Part shown: positions 18,616-27,801 of the stretch, in pieces
Position numbering within the stretch: the first letter of the stretch is position 1
Layout of the letters: the number at the start of each line of letters is the position of its first letter
Assembly: GCA_017964005.1 (NCBI GenBank)
Contig: JAGCSR010000026.1
Coordinates: 1 to 64,000 of the forward strand
Direction: 5' to 3'
Length of the DNA stretch: 64,000 bases
From: Clostridiales bacterium
GTDB lineage: Bacteria; Bacillota; Clostridia; Saccharofermentanales; Saccharofermentanaceae
The notes under the pieces: model-generated
Database searches by the model: none
Told to the model about the DNA's origin: nothing
Seen by the model: only the letters and a program-made list of their open reading frames with translations
Program-made: the position numbers and the translations under genes

Positions 18616-20763
18616 ATGTCAGATAAAGACGGAATCAATATCAAATACAAAGGTTCATATCTGGGCGGTCTCATCCTTTGCGTGCTCGGCATTGCTCTCA
18701 ATGTCGGACTTAAGGAGCTGTCTTCCGCATTGGGACTCCCCTTGTATCTTGATACCATCGGAACTGTCGTTGTGGCAGTCATCGGAGGATATCTTCCCGG
18801 TGTCATCGTAGGATTCTTTACTAACGGTATCGCTGCCATCACTGATTTCTCATCTTTGTACTATGCCGTGATCAATGTCCTTATCGCGGTGGTGTCCGCG
18901 TGGTTTTCCGACAGGAGGCTGCTTAAGAAGCCTCTTGGGATCGCAGGATTTATCCTGGCCCTTGCCGCATTGGGAGGAGGTCTCGGTACGGTATTGCCCT
19001 GGTTTTTGGAGGGAGTCCCGCTGGAGACCGAGAACCTCAGCACCAAACTGTACGAGATGGGAATGACTAATGTCCTCGCGGCAACTCTTTCGGCCAATCT
19101 TATCGTTGATATAGCGGATAAGATAATTACGGTTGCCATAGCTCTCATAGCTCTCAAGTTCATCCCCGGAAAGATCCGGGATATACTTAAGTTCCAGGGA
19201 TGGAAGCAGCGTCCGCTGTCGGCCGACGAAGCTCATAAGGCAAGGCATTCGGATACGAGACTGATGTCACTCAGGACGAAGATAATGCTTATTCTCTTCG
19301 TGTCATTCATGACCGTTGCGACTATTGCCGGAACCATAAGTTCCGTACGGTTCCGCGAGGCAACGATAAAGGAACATAAGGATCTGGCAACAGGTGTTGC
19401 CGGCGTTGCCGCCGGGATGATGAATCCCAATAAGGTCGACCATTACATGATGTACGGTGAACTGATGGTCGAGTACAGGGATATCAAAGACAGGCTCTAT
19501 GCGCTGAAGGCAGGGTCTCCCGATATCGAATATATCTATGTTTACCAGATCAGGGAGGACGGATGCCATGTGGTCTTCGATCTTGATGCCGAGGAGGTTG
19601 AAGGCAGCAAGCCCGGAGAGGTGATACCTTTCGATGAATCTTTCAAAGACTATATTCCGGATCTTCTTGCCGGCAAGCAGATCGAGCCGATAATCACCAA
19701 TGATACATACGGGTGGCTTCTTACGGTCTATCAGCCTGTTTATAACAGATCAGGAGAATGTGTATGTTATGCCGCTGTCGATGTGTCGATGTACGACATT
19801 ACCCAGAGGCTCATAAGCTTCTTTGTCGGACTCATGTCTTTGTTCCTTGCGTTCTTCATCGTGATCCTTGTACTGGTCATGTGGCTCGTTGAATACTATC
19901 TCATACTGCCTCTTAACTCCATGGCCATGCGTGCCGGAGCGTTCGCGTACGAGTCCGAAGAATCGAGGAAGATCAGTATCGATAAGCTCAGGGATCTTGA
20001 TATCAGGACGGGGGATGAGATAGAGCATTTGTACGGTTCCTTCAGGAAGACTTCCGAAGATTCCGTCAATTATGTCGAGGAGATCCAGAACAAGACGGAG
20101 ATGATCTCCAAGATGCAGAATGCCTTGATCATAGTCCTGGCAGACATGGTCGAGAGCCGTGACAAATCCACGGGAGACCATGTAAGGAAGACTGCGGCAT
20201 ACGTCAGGATCATCCTGGAAGAGATGCGAAGACAGGGACTCTATCCGGATATCATCACGGATGAATATATCGACGATGTCGTTATCTCGGCGCCTCTTCA
20301 CGATGTTGGCAAGATCAAGGTGCCTGACGCGATACTGAACAAACCCGCAAAACTGACGGATGAAGAATATGAGATAATGAAGAACCATACGATCGCAGGA
20401 CGTGATATCATCAATCAGGCCATGGATCTTGTTCCTGAACCCGGATACCTTACCGAGGCAAGGAACCTGGCCGAGTACCACCACGAGAAGTGGAACGGCA
20501 AAGGTTATCCTCACGGCATTGCGGGAGAAGATATCCCGCTGTCTGCGAGGGCAATGGCAGTCGCTGATGTTTTCGATGCGCTGGTATCCAGAAGAAGCTA
20601 TAAGGAAGGATTCCCTTTTGAGAAAGCCATGGAGATAATAGTAGAAGGTTCCGGTGAACATTTCGATCCGAAGTGCGTGGAGGCCTTTGTCTCCGCCAAG
20701 GATGAAGTGCGAAGGGTGTCCGACAGATTTATCGGTCTTTACGATGAAGGAATATTCCACTGA
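18616..20763 (+). CDS. Membrane HD-GYP c-di-GMP phosphodiesterase with ECF S-component-like N-terminus
   Basis: A 715-residue receptor. Residues about 15-195 hold five or six membrane helices that resemble the substrate-binding S component of ECF vitamin transporters. A further helix near 220 leads to an outside sensor region (about 245-400) of Cache-like character, then another helix near 410 and a HAMP-like linker. The C-terminal HD-GYP domain (about 500-700) has HDVGKIKVPD (His 562, Asp 563), EYHHEKWNGKGYPHG (GYP at 630-632) and ADVFDALVSRRSYK, so it should hydrolyse c-di-GMP. The GGGGGA site precedes ATG 18616. The 3' end lies 15 bases before mnmA. The ligand is unknown. Confidence 0.85.
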   Translation: MSDKDGINIKYKGSYLGGLILCVLGIALNVGLKELSSALGLPLYLDTIGTVVVAVIGGYLPGVIVGFFTNGIAAITDFSSLYYAVINVLIAVVSAWFSDRRLLKKPLGIAGFILALAALGGGLGTVLPWFLEGVPLETENLSTKLYEMGMTNVLAATLSANLIVDIADKIITVAIALIALKFIPGKIRDILKFQGWKQRPLSADEAHKARHSDTRLMSLRTKIMLILFVSFMTVATIAGTISSVRFREATIKEHKDLATGVAGVAAGMMNPNKVDHYMMYGELMVEYRDIKDRLYALKAGSPDIEYIYVYQIREDGCHVVFDLDAEEVEGSKPGEVIPFDESFKDYIPDLLAGKQIEPIITNDTYGWLLTVYQPVYNRSGECVCYAAVDVSMYDITQRLISFFVGLMSLFLAFFIVILVLVMWLVEYYLILPLNSMAMRAGAFAYESEESRKISIDKLRDLDIRTGDEIEHLYGSFRKTSEDSVNYVEEIQNKTEMISKMQNALIIVLADMVESRDKSTGDHVRKTAAYVRIILEEMRRQGLYPDIITDEYIDDVVISAPLHDVGKIKVPDAILNKPAKLTDEEYEIMKNHTIAGRDIINQAMDLVPEPGYLTEARNLAEYHHEKWNGKGYPHGIAGEDIPLSARAMAVADVFDALVSRRSYKEGFPFEKAMEIIVEGSGEHFDPKCVEAFVSAKDEVRRVSDRFIGLYDEGIFH

Positions 20764-20778
20764 TATGAGGATCTTTTG

Positions 20779-21825
20779 ATGGCAGGTGTTGTTGTAGGTA
20801 TGTCCGGCGGAGTCGATTCCGCAGTTGCGTGTGTTCTCCTTAAGGCGGCAGGATACGATGTCTATGGTGTTACCCTGAAGATATGGCACGACATCAACAG
20901 ATGCTGCGAAGTGTCGGAGGCTGCGAAGACCTGCGAGACTTTGGGGATCCCTTATTCCGTAGTGAATATGGAGGCGGAGTTCCAAAGGGATGTTGTGGAT
21001 CCCTTTGTCGAAGAATACCGGGCAGGCAGGACACCTAATCCCTGCTGCGGATGCAATCACGACATCAAATGGACAGGACTCATGAAGGCGGCGGCATACC
21101 ATAACGCTCAGTTTGTTGCCACGGGACATTATGCCCGTATCCTCAAGGTCCCTTCGGGAAGGCTTGCGGTTCAGACATCCGAATATGCCGATAAGGACCA
21201 GTCCTATATGCTTTACCGCCTGTCCCAGGATATGCTGGCCAGGACGATATTCCCTCTCGGACAGCTTGCCAAAGACGAAGTCCGCAGGATCGCCAAAGCC
21301 TCAGGGATCGAAGTGTATAACAAAGAAGAGTCTCAGGAGATCTGTTTTGTTCCCGACGGAGATTACGCTGCTTTCATTGAAGACAGTCTTGAAGGCAATG
21401 TTCCTCCGGAAGGGGATTTTGTTGACACTGAAGGCAACATCCTGGGTTACCACAAAGGCATTATCAACTATACGGTCGGACAAAGAAGGGGCCTTGGGAT
21501 CGCTCTTGGCGAGAGGCAGTATGTTACGAGGATAGATCCCGTGAACAATGTAGTCGTAATAGGTGATGATAAAGACCTCTTTAAGCGCGAAGTGATCTGC
21601 CGCAGCCTGAACTTCATGGGTATCGGCGATATACCGGAAGGGACGGGGATAAGGCTTTGCGGCAAGATAAGATATCACCATCCCGCTTCCCCGTGTACTG
21701 TCACAAGGACCGGCGAAGACGAGATAACCGCAGTTTTCGATGAGCCGGTCAGAGCTCCGGCTCCCGGTCAGTCCGCGGTATTTTACGAAGGCGATCTTGT
21801 CGCATTGGGCGGAGTGATCGTCTGA
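20779..21825 (+). CDS. mnmA: tRNA-specific 2-thiouridylase
   Basis: A 348-residue enzyme that puts sulfur on U34 of tRNAs for Lys, Glu and Gln. The ATP pyrophosphatase loop is GMSGGVDSAVAC; the first catalytic Cys lies in TPNPCCGCNHDIKW, and the second in SQEICFVPDGDY. The C-terminal barrel (NYTVGQRRGLGIAL) is present. I chose ATG 20779, with GAGG 8 bases upstream; a TTG at 20776 is less likely. The gene directly follows the HD-GYP gene and may be transcribed with it, though the functions are unrelated. Just downstream, AAGGG and CCCTT at about 21866-21882 form a weak hairpin that may end transcription. Confidence 0.94.
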   Translation: MAGVVVGMSGGVDSAVACVLLKAAGYDVYGVTLKIWHDINRCCEVSEAAKTCETLGIPYSVVNMEAEFQRDVVDPFVEEYRAGRTPNPCCGCNHDIKWTGLMKAAAYHNAQFVATGHYARILKVPSGRLAVQTSEYADKDQSYMLYRLSQDMLARTIFPLGQLAKDEVRRIAKASGIEVYNKEESQEICFVPDGDYAAFIEDSLEGNVPPEGDFVDTEGNILGYHKGIINYTVGQRRGLGIALGERQYVTRIDPVNNVVVIGDDKDLFKREVICRSLNFMGIGDIPEGTGIRLCGKIRYHHPASPCTVTRTGEDEITAVFDEPVRAPAPGQSAVFYEGDLVALGGVIV

Positions 21826-21896
21826 TTTTACCCTGCGCCGGACCGCCGCAGCGGCCGGTCTTGTGAAGGGTCATCAGTCCCTTTAATATAATAAAG

Positions 21897-21925
21897 TTGA
21901 ATAAATCCTCCCGAGGTCGTATAAT
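21897..21925 (+). promoter_or_regulatory. Strong sigma-A type promoter
   Basis: TTGAAT at 21897-21902 and a perfect TATAAT at 21920-21925 are separated by exactly 17 bases. It should drive the large PVWE-repeat membrane protein gene, leaving a leader of about 50 bases. Confidence 0.75.
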
Positions 21926-21939
21926 TTTTTATACGGGGT

Positions 21940-21962
21940 GGTTCGGTAAAAATATCCGAACC
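21940..21962 (+). promoter_or_regulatory. Leader hairpin before the PVWE-repeat protein
   Basis: GGTTCGG at 21940-21946 pairs with CCGAACC at 21956-21962 around a loop of nine mostly A/T bases. It lies in the short leader just after the promoter and ends 7 bases before the GGAGG site at 21970. It lacks a U-tract, so it may stabilise the message or affect translation rather than end transcription. Confidence 0.45.
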
Positions 21963-21981
21963 CGCATTTGGAGGTTGGAAC

Positions 21982-24789
21982 GTGAGGATATTCAAAGCGA
22001 AGAGGCTGGTCGTTTTGTTGGTTTGCATGAGTGTGTGCTTGTCGGTCGTATTGGCCGCCGGGCCCGCTTCTACGGTTTGGGCCGATCCCGGAATGTGGGC
22101 AGGCGCCCATTCTTCGGGTGATCCGGACGAAGCAACGATCCAGGTGGCTCTTTGGGATCTCAATGAGGGTGATGAGGTCAGGATCAACGTAAAGACCAAT
22201 AAGGATGACATCTTTTGGTCCAAGATCTCCGGTGATGTAATAAGTTTCAGCGGTAACGGCACCGAGAAGCTGACAGCTGTTGTCCGTTACCATGAAGGCA
22301 ATGCCAGATATGTGTTCTCCGCCGCAGGTACCGGAGTAGGAAACGGAATAAGCCTTCCGAGTTTCAGCTACAAGGTTGTAAAGTCTGCTGCAACCCCGAC
22401 TCCCAAGCCGACGGCAACTCCTACACCTGAGCCTACCGCGACCCCTGTTCCTACACAGGCTCCTACCGATACCCCCACACCGGTTCCGACAACTCCGCCT
22501 GCAACGGCTGCTTCCCAGCAGACCTCAGATACTACACAGACAACTGCCGCGACGACCGCCGCGACTACAACAAAGGCGACCACCGCCGCGACAACGACGA
22601 CTAAGGCTACTACGACAACGACTACCACTGCGGCTGCCACTACCACAGCGAAGGCAACCACCGCCGCGACAACAACGACAAAGGCTACTACAACAACGAC
22701 AACTACTACCAAGGCCAAAGAGACCAAAGAGACTACTACGACGGCTGAAGAGACGACCACCACGACTTCCGAAGAGACAACTACTGCAGCTCCGGTAATC
22801 CTTCCTGCAGGTGACGATACTGTCCCGTCCGACCCGACTATCCCTTCAGATCCTTCCGACGGCGGCTATGACGGCATGTCTGATGATGAGATCAGGGAAT
22901 TGTATGCGAAGGGCGGCAAAGGTGCAGCGGGAGGCGGATTCGTCAAGAATAATGCCTGGATCATTGTCCTGGGTGTCCTGGTATTGCTCCTCGTCGGAAG
23001 ATATGTTTATCTCAACAAGATCAAGGATTATACGGCAAAGGAGAGCGCCATCAGGATGATCCCCGGCGTTCCCGCTTTGTACTGCAAAGCGACCGGCAAC
23101 CGTCTGGATTCCCAAATCGTATTGGGATCCGCATCCTACAGGTCAGGTTCCGGCGCATATAACACCGCTTCGGCAATGAAAGAACTTAAGGCAATGGAGA
23201 CTTCCGAAGTCTTCAAGCCCGCAACTCCCAAGGCACCTGTCAAAAGACCGGCTTCAGCCTCCGTCAATCAGGCGCAGGCAGGGCATGCATTCGCAAGTTC
23301 CGGAACTGAGGTGAACAGACCCGGACAGGCTCAGGTCAGCCGTCCGGAAGCAAGCAAGAACATTACGCATACGGCAGCTGCAGTTCAGGCTGCAGCCGCA
23401 AGACCTGCGAAGAAAACTCCAATAGTACCGGCTAAGGAGCCTACCGATATGGATATGGATGAACAGATTGCCCAGCAGAAAGCAGAAGAAGCAATGCTCG
23501 CTGCTAAGAGGGCCGCCGAGAAGGCAGAAGCTGCTAAGGCAGCTGCAGAGAAGGCTGCTGCGGAAGCTGCGGCAGCAAGGAAAGCGGCAGCCGATGCAGA
23601 GAAGGTTGCCGAAGTGGAATTAAAGGAACAGCAGGTAAAGCACCCGGGCGGATCCGTGATCAGTTCCGGTCCCAAGATCCCTTCCGCAATGAAGCCCGCC
23701 CAGGAGGCACCCACCAGACCGGTCTGGGAGAAGCCTCAAAGACAGGCTTACTCCACACCGTTCAAGCAAAACGCTCCCGCTCCTGCAAAAGAGCAGGAGG
23801 CTCCCCCCAAGCCTGTTTGGGAGAGAGGCAATGATAAGCCTTCCGCTAAGGCTCCCGCTCAGAACAGGCCTGTATGGGCTCAGAAGACAAAGGAAGCTCA
23901 GGCTGCTTCCAAGTCTCAGCCTAAGCCGACTATCCCTGTATGGGAGAAGGCGAAGATAAAAGATCCTGCCGCCGATAAACAGGCATCTCCCACAAAACCC
24001 GTTTGGGAACAGGGCAGAAAAGAGACTTCCGCCCCTGAGGCAAAACCCGAAGCCAATAAGCCCGTTTGGGCAAACGGCAGGACGGAAGCTTCGTCTCCTG
24101 AAAAGCCTAAAGCCGAGCCTAAGATCCCTATCTGGGAACAGGCCAAGAAGATGCAGGTAACACCCGACAGTCAGAAGGCTGCTCCGACCAAGCCTGTCTG
24201 GGAACAGGAGAAGAAGGATACTTCGTATCGCGCTTCCATCAGCAAATTCGAACACAGAAGACCTGATTCCGATGAGATGAACGCTTTGGGTTCCGCTCTT
24301 GTCAAGGACAGGGTCGCTCCTGCTGCTTCCGAGAGAAAGAAGCCCGTAAGAGCCAATTGGGATAACTACGCAAGATCCGGATCATCTCCTTTCAAGCCCA
24401 TCGATCAGGGACAGCAGGAGACAGGCGGTGCGGTTCCCGGATTCGCCCCGGCGCCCGGTGCAGCATCAGCTACACCTGCGGCTGCAGGGTCGGCTGCCAA
24501 GGTCCGCGCCAATAAGAATACTGATGAACCTACCAGCTTTACTTCCGGATCGTCCCGCAAGGCGGCATTCTTCTCGAAAGCAAAACACGGTCAGTCTGAA
24601 CCCCGCGAGGAAACAGAATCCGCTTACGGCGGCATCAGAAGACCTAACGGTTCACAGCACATTGAAGAAGAATCCTCCGCGCCTGCTCTCGGCAAGGCCC
24701 TTGAAGGCAAGAGACCTTCTATCCTTAATTCCAGTCTGCCGTTGAATCCTTCGGATGATGCCGGCGAAGCAAGGGAATCACAGGGCTGA
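21982..24789 (+). CDS. Membrane protein with Thr-rich stalk and cytoplasmic PVWE repeats, unknown function
   Basis: A 935-residue protein I do not recognise. Residues 1-34 are a signal peptide (ends near STVWA). Residues about 35-135 look like a small beta-sandwich outside the cell. A Pro/Thr linker follows, then about 85 residues that are nearly all Thr, Ala, Lys and Glu. A single membrane helix lies at about 326-346 with basic residues after it, so the remaining 590 residues should be inside the cell. This tail has an Ala/Lys/Glu coiled coil (about 490-550) and eight copies of a motif such as KPVWEQ between about 575 and 745. GTG 21982 follows GGAGG at the right distance and its own promoter is strong. 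An SDR gene follows by 6 bases. A structural or scaffolding role across the membrane is possible. Confidence 0.7.
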   Translation: MRIFKAKRLVVLLVCMSVCLSVVLAAGPASTVWADPGMWAGAHSSGDPDEATIQVALWDLNEGDEVRINVKTNKDDIFWSKISGDVISFSGNGTEKLTAVVRYHEGNARYVFSAAGTGVGNGISLPSFSYKVVKSAATPTPKPTATPTPEPTATPVPTQAPTDTPTPVPTTPPATAASQQTSDTTQTTAATTAATTTKATTAATTTTKATTTTTTTAAATTTAKATTAATTTTKATTTTTTTTKAKETKETTTTAEETTTTTSEETTTAAPVILPAGDDTVPSDPTIPSDPSDGGYDGMSDDEIRELYAKGGKGAAGGGFVKNNAWIIVLGVLVLLLVGRYVYLNKIKDYTAKESAIRMIPGVPALYCKATGNRLDSQIVLGSASYRSGSGAYNTASAMKELKAMETSEVFKPATPKAPVKRPASASVNQAQAGHAFASSGTEVNRPGQAQVSRPEASKNITHTAAAVQAAAARPAKKTPIVPAKEPTDMDMDEQIAQQKAEEAMLAAKRAAEKAEAAKAAAEKAAAEAAAARKAAADAEKVAEVELKEQQVKHPGGSVISSGPKIPSAMKPAQEAPTRPVWEKPQRQAYSTPFKQNAPAPAKEQEAPPKPVWERGNDKPSAKAPAQNRPVWAQKTKEAQAASKSQPKPTIPVWEKAKIKDPAADKQASPTKPVWEQGRKETSAPEAKPEANKPVWANGRTEASSPEKPKAEPKIPIWEQAKKMQVTPDSQKAAPTKPVWEQEKKDTSYRASISKFEHRRPDSDEMNALGSALVKDRVAPAASERKKPVRANWDNYARSGSSPFKPIDQGQQETGGAVPGFAPAPGAASATPAAAGSAAKVRANKNTDEPTSFTSGSSRKAAFFSKAKHGQSEPREETESAYGGIRRPNGSQHIEEESSAPALGKALEGKRPSILNSSLPLNPSDDAGEARESQG
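22530..22790 (+). repeat. ACN-triplet region coding a poly-Thr linker
   Basis: Repeated ACN and GCN codons (for example ACTACAACAAAGGCGACC) encode a Thr/Ala linker. The codons vary at third positions, so the protein composition rather than the DNA repeat seems selected. The long open frame on the opposite strand here, rich in Val, is a by-product. Confidence 0.8.
23707..24222 (+). repeat. Eight Pro-Val-Trp-Glu motifs in one protein
   Basis: Within the membrane protein, motifs read RPVWEK, KPVWER, RPVWAQ, IPVWEK, KPVWEQ, KPVWAN, IPIWEQ and KPVWEQ, spaced about 17-28 residues apart by Lys/Ala/Pro/Ser-rich segments. The Trp is kept in all eight. Confidence 0.85.
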
Positions 24790-24795
24790 CGTCCG

Positions 24796-25593
24796 ATGAA
24801 GGAAATCGCGGTAATAACAGGCGCATCTTCAGGTATAGGTGAAGCCTTCGTAAAAGAGATATGCGCTTCCGATGAGACACTGGATGAGATCTGGATAATT
24901 GCCAGGCGTTCCGACAAACTGGACGCCCTGGTTGCGCTGACCGGAGACAGAAGGCTCCGTCCCGTAAAAGCAGATCTTACCGATCCCGAAGATCTTGAAT
25001 CTTTGGGAACCAGGCTTTCTTCGGGAGATTACCGGGTTGCCCTTCTTATCAACTGTGCAGGACTCGGCAAGCGCGGCAATGTGGAAAACAACGAACTCGA
25101 AGATATCGCCGCTACCATCAATGTCAACTGTCAGAGCCTTACTTTACTCACAAAGATCGTATTGCCGTTCATGAAGACTTCGGAAGAGAAGAAAAAAGGC
25201 GGGAGGATCATCAATATCGCGTCCTCTGCGGCTTTCCTTCCGCAGCCCGGTTTTGCGGTATATTCCGCCAGCAAATCCTATGTGCTTAATTTCTCCCGGG
25301 CTCTCGGCGCCGAACTTGCGCCCAAGGGTATCGTTGTAACGGCCGTTTGTCCGGGACCTGTGGCCACGGAGTTCCTTGGCAAGGCCACAAACGGGCGCGA
25401 GACTGAGTTCTCCGGAATAAGAAAGAATGTTGTCGCGGACGCCGGCAAACTTGCCGAAGCCTCGCTCAAAGCGTCTTACCGCGGCAGGAAGATCCTGGTA
25501 TATAAATTCTCCCAGAAACTGTTCCATTTTGCATCAAAGGCCCTTCCCACAAGCCTTATCCTTCATTTTGAACAAAAGTTGCTCAAGAACTGA
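24796..25593 (+). CDS. Short-chain dehydrogenase/reductase
   Basis: A 265-residue cytoplasmic oxidoreductase of the classical SDR family. The NAD(P) motif is ITGASSGIGEAF, the structural NAG motif is NCAGLGKRG, Ser lies in NIASSAAFLPQPG, and the catalytic pair is YSASKSY (Tyr and Lys four apart). PGPVATEF follows, as in DltE/YqjQ-like short-chain reductases. The N-terminal ARRSDKL segment suggests NADP preference. Substrate unknown. It starts 6 bases after the PVWE-repeat gene and may be co-expressed from the promoter at 21897. Confidence 0.88.
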   Translation: MKEIAVITGASSGIGEAFVKEICASDETLDEIWIIARRSDKLDALVALTGDRRLRPVKADLTDPEDLESLGTRLSSGDYRVALLINCAGLGKRGNVENNELEDIAATINVNCQSLTLLTKIVLPFMKTSEEKKKGGRIINIASSAAFLPQPGFAVYSASKSYVLNFSRALGAELAPKGIVVTAVCPGPVATEFLGKATNGRETEFSGIRKNVVADAGKLAEASLKASYRGRKILVYKFSQKLFHFASKALPTSLILHFEQKLLKN

Positions 25594-25671
25594 TTTATAG
25601 CCAAAATTGCTGTATAATATTAGAACAACTATTATTCGAAGGGTCCGTTTTGCGGCGGGACATCTGGGGCA

Positions 25672-27261
25672 ATGGTCATTAAACTTAACGGCATATTCAA
25701 GGATAATATGGTCTTCCAATGGGGGGCCGAGCTCCGTGTGTTCGGGATGTGTGATGATGCCGCTTCTGCCCAGGGGACGATAATTTCCTGTGAAGTTACG
25801 GATGAGGAAGGCGAGATCGTCTCCAAAGGTGAAGGTACCTTTGAAGAGGACGGGAGCTTCCTTATTTTTTCTTCTTCCATAGATGAACCCGGCGGACCGT
25901 TTAAGATCCGCATCAGCGCGGCAGATGCCGTAATAGAGATCAATAATACCTGGGCCGGCGAAGTGTGGCTGGCAGCAGGACAGACCAATATGGCATATCC
26001 TTTGAACCGGAGCCAATATGCCAAGTTTATCGTAAACAAGATCACCGATACCGAGATATTCTACTACGAAGTGCCGCCTGCAGGATTCCTTGACGATGCG
26101 CAGGCCAAAGCTGAGGAAGAGTCGAAGTGGGTGAAGATAGATGCCGATACGGCAGGCGACATGAGCGCTGTAGCTTACTACTTTGCAAGCGAGGTCGAAT
26201 CCAGGATCGACAGTAAGATCGGTATAATCTGCTGCTGTTACACCAGCTCTCCCATCTCATGCTGGCAGTCAGTTGACTCGCTCCTGTCCACCAAGGAAGG
26301 CAAGACGATCTTAAGGGAGTTCGAGCGCGACAGTGACGAGCTTACAGAAGAAGAGTACGAGAAGCTTAGCGAAGAGTACGAGAAGAAACTGGAAAGCTAT
26401 AACAAGAGACTCGCCGAAGCCCTGAAAGAGAATCCGTTCATGACCTATAAGGAATCCGACCGTGACCTGGGAGAATTCCCCTGGCCGCCTCCGATCGGTC
26501 CCAAAGCGGTAAGACATCCGGGGTCGTTTTTCGAGAGCATGATACTGAGGATCGCTCCTTATACATTGAGAGGAGTCCTCTTCTATCAGGGTGAATCCGA
26601 CTGGGAGCGCTGCAACGAATACGGGGCTGTCCTGACCACGCTTATCGCCGAGTGGAGAGAAGTCTTCTTCGATCAGGAGATGCCTTTCCTCTTCTGCCAG
26701 CTCCCGATGTATATCTCCAAAGAGAAGAAATATATGGGTTACGAGGATATGTGCTGGCCCACATTGAGGGAACAGCAGCAGATCGTGGCTATAGATGTAC
26801 CGAATGTCTACATGGCCGTAATAATCGACTGCGGCGAATTCGACAATCTCCATCCTTCGGACAAGAAGACCGTCGGCGACAGACTGGCTCTCCTTGCCGA
26901 GAAATTCGTCTACGGATTTGACAATGTCAATGCCGTTGCCCCTTACATAATAGACGCAAGAAGAGGAGAGGGAGTCGAGATAACATTCGGAGGAGACTAT
27001 GCCCTCCTTAACCTTGAAGTAGTTTATACCGTTGAGGATTCGGGATTCCAGGTGGCAGGTGAGGACGAGGTTTTCTTCCCCGCCGAGGCATCGATCGACT
27101 TCGACGGAAGAACAGTACTCCTAAATTGCCCCAATGTTGTGTACCCTTCTAAGGTAAGATATGCGTATGTGAGTTACGGGCCGACCCCGCTTCATGCGCA
27201 AAACGGACTTACTGCGGCACCGTTCTCCGTAACAATAGATAAGGATCTGGGTGGAGCATAA
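25672..27261 (+). CDS. Sialate O-acetylesterase-like protein (SASA family)
   Basis: A 529-residue protein without a signal peptide. It begins with a beta-domain (IFKDNMVFQW) typical of sialate O-acetylesterases, then WLAAGQTNMAYPL, VLFYQGESDWER and FDNLHPSDKKTVGDRLA, the blocks of the SGNH-like SASA fold with the Asp-x-x-His near the end. The nucleophile position, normally Ser in GQSNM, is Thr 105 here. A charged coiled-coil insert lies at about 215-255. The family removes acetyl groups from sialic acids or xylan. The substitution leaves activity in doubt. It stands 78 bases after the SDR gene with a TATAAT at 25613-25618, so it probably has its own promoter. Confidence 0.75.
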   Translation: MVIKLNGIFKDNMVFQWGAELRVFGMCDDAASAQGTIISCEVTDEEGEIVSKGEGTFEEDGSFLIFSSSIDEPGGPFKIRISAADAVIEINNTWAGEVWLAAGQTNMAYPLNRSQYAKFIVNKITDTEIFYYEVPPAGFLDDAQAKAEEESKWVKIDADTAGDMSAVAYYFASEVESRIDSKIGIICCCYTSSPISCWQSVDSLLSTKEGKTILREFERDSDELTEEEYEKLSEEYEKKLESYNKRLAEALKENPFMTYKESDRDLGEFPWPPPIGPKAVRHPGSFFESMILRIAPYTLRGVLFYQGESDWERCNEYGAVLTTLIAEWREVFFDQEMPFLFCQLPMYISKEKKYMGYEDMCWPTLREQQQIVAIDVPNVYMAVIIDCGEFDNLHPSDKKTVGDRLALLAEKFVYGFDNVNAVAPYIIDARRGEGVEITFGGDYALLNLEVVYTVEDSGFQVAGEDEVFFPAEASIDFDGRTVLLNCPNVVYPSKVRYAYVSYGPTPLHAQNGLTAAPFSVTIDKDLGGA

Positions 27262-27266
27262 CGATT

Positions 27267-27725
27267 ATGAATGTAGCTTTTTTTATGAAGCCGAAAGCAG
27301 ATATCACCTATCTGTATTCGGATTTTACGGTGAGGCAGGCTCTTGAGAAGATGCATAATACTTCTTACACGGCTGTCCCCGTTATCGACAGAGACGGTTA
27401 TTATGTAGGAACAGTCAACGAAGGCGATCTTCTGTGGTTTATAGTACGCGGCGAGGGCGGAGAGCCTCACACCATGGCGATCGAATCCCTTGAGAATTTC
27501 CGCTTAAGTGAGATAGATCTTAACCGTAAGAAGCATGCCAATCCTACGGCTCATGTTACCGACAAAGTAGAAGATCTTATAGCAAGTTCCCTGAGCGCGA
27601 ACTTCGTTCCTGTGGTCGACGACAGAGGATTATTCATCGGTATCGTTACCAGAAGCGCCATAATCAAGCACTACTACGATACATACATGGTCAGCGGCAA
27701 TATGCCGGAGCCGAAGAACATCTGA
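27267..27725 (+). CDS. Two-CBS-domain protein
   Basis: A 152-residue cytoplasmic protein made almost only of a CBS pair: FTVRQALEKMHNTSYTAVPVIDRDGYYVGTVNEGDLL is the first and VTDKVEDLIASSLSANFVPVVDDRGLFIGIVTRSAII the second. CBS pairs bind adenine nucleotides (AMP, ATP, SAM or c-di-AMP) and act as energy or nucleotide sensors. The partner is unknown. ATG 27267 lies 5 bases after the previous stop; a second ATG at 27285 is also possible. It ends 76 bases before tRNA-Thr. Confidence 0.9.
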   Translation: MNVAFFMKPKADITYLYSDFTVRQALEKMHNTSYTAVPVIDRDGYYVGTVNEGDLLWFIVRGEGGEPHTMAIESLENFRLSEIDLNRKKHANPTAHVTDKVEDLIASSLSANFVPVVDDRGLFIGIVTRSAIIKHYYDTYMVSGNMPEPKNI

Positions 27726-27758
27726 AGATACCCGCAAACACTACGCGGTGAATCCCTG

Positions 27759-27787
27759 TTGTAAAAGACAATAGCTTATGCTATACT
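27759..27787 (+). promoter_or_regulatory. tRNA-Thr promoter
   Basis: TTGTAA at 27759-27764 and TATACT at 27782-27787 with a 17-base spacer, ending 14 bases before the tRNA 5' end. Confidence 0.7.
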
Positions 27788-27801
27788 TTACTCCGCGTAA
27801 C

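Noticed and set aside
19750..21129. Long reverse frame of 459 codons opposite the HD-GYP and mnmA genes
   Set aside because: It spans two well-supported forward genes and has His/Arg-rich shadow composition.
22368..22763. Reverse-strand frame of 131 codons, almost all Val and Ala
   Set aside because: It is the shadow of the ACN-rich Thr linker on the forward strand; it has no start site of its own.
22530..22790. Short repeats considered as a CRISPR array
   Set aside because: Repeat units are irregular, lack unique spacers, and lie in frame within a gene.
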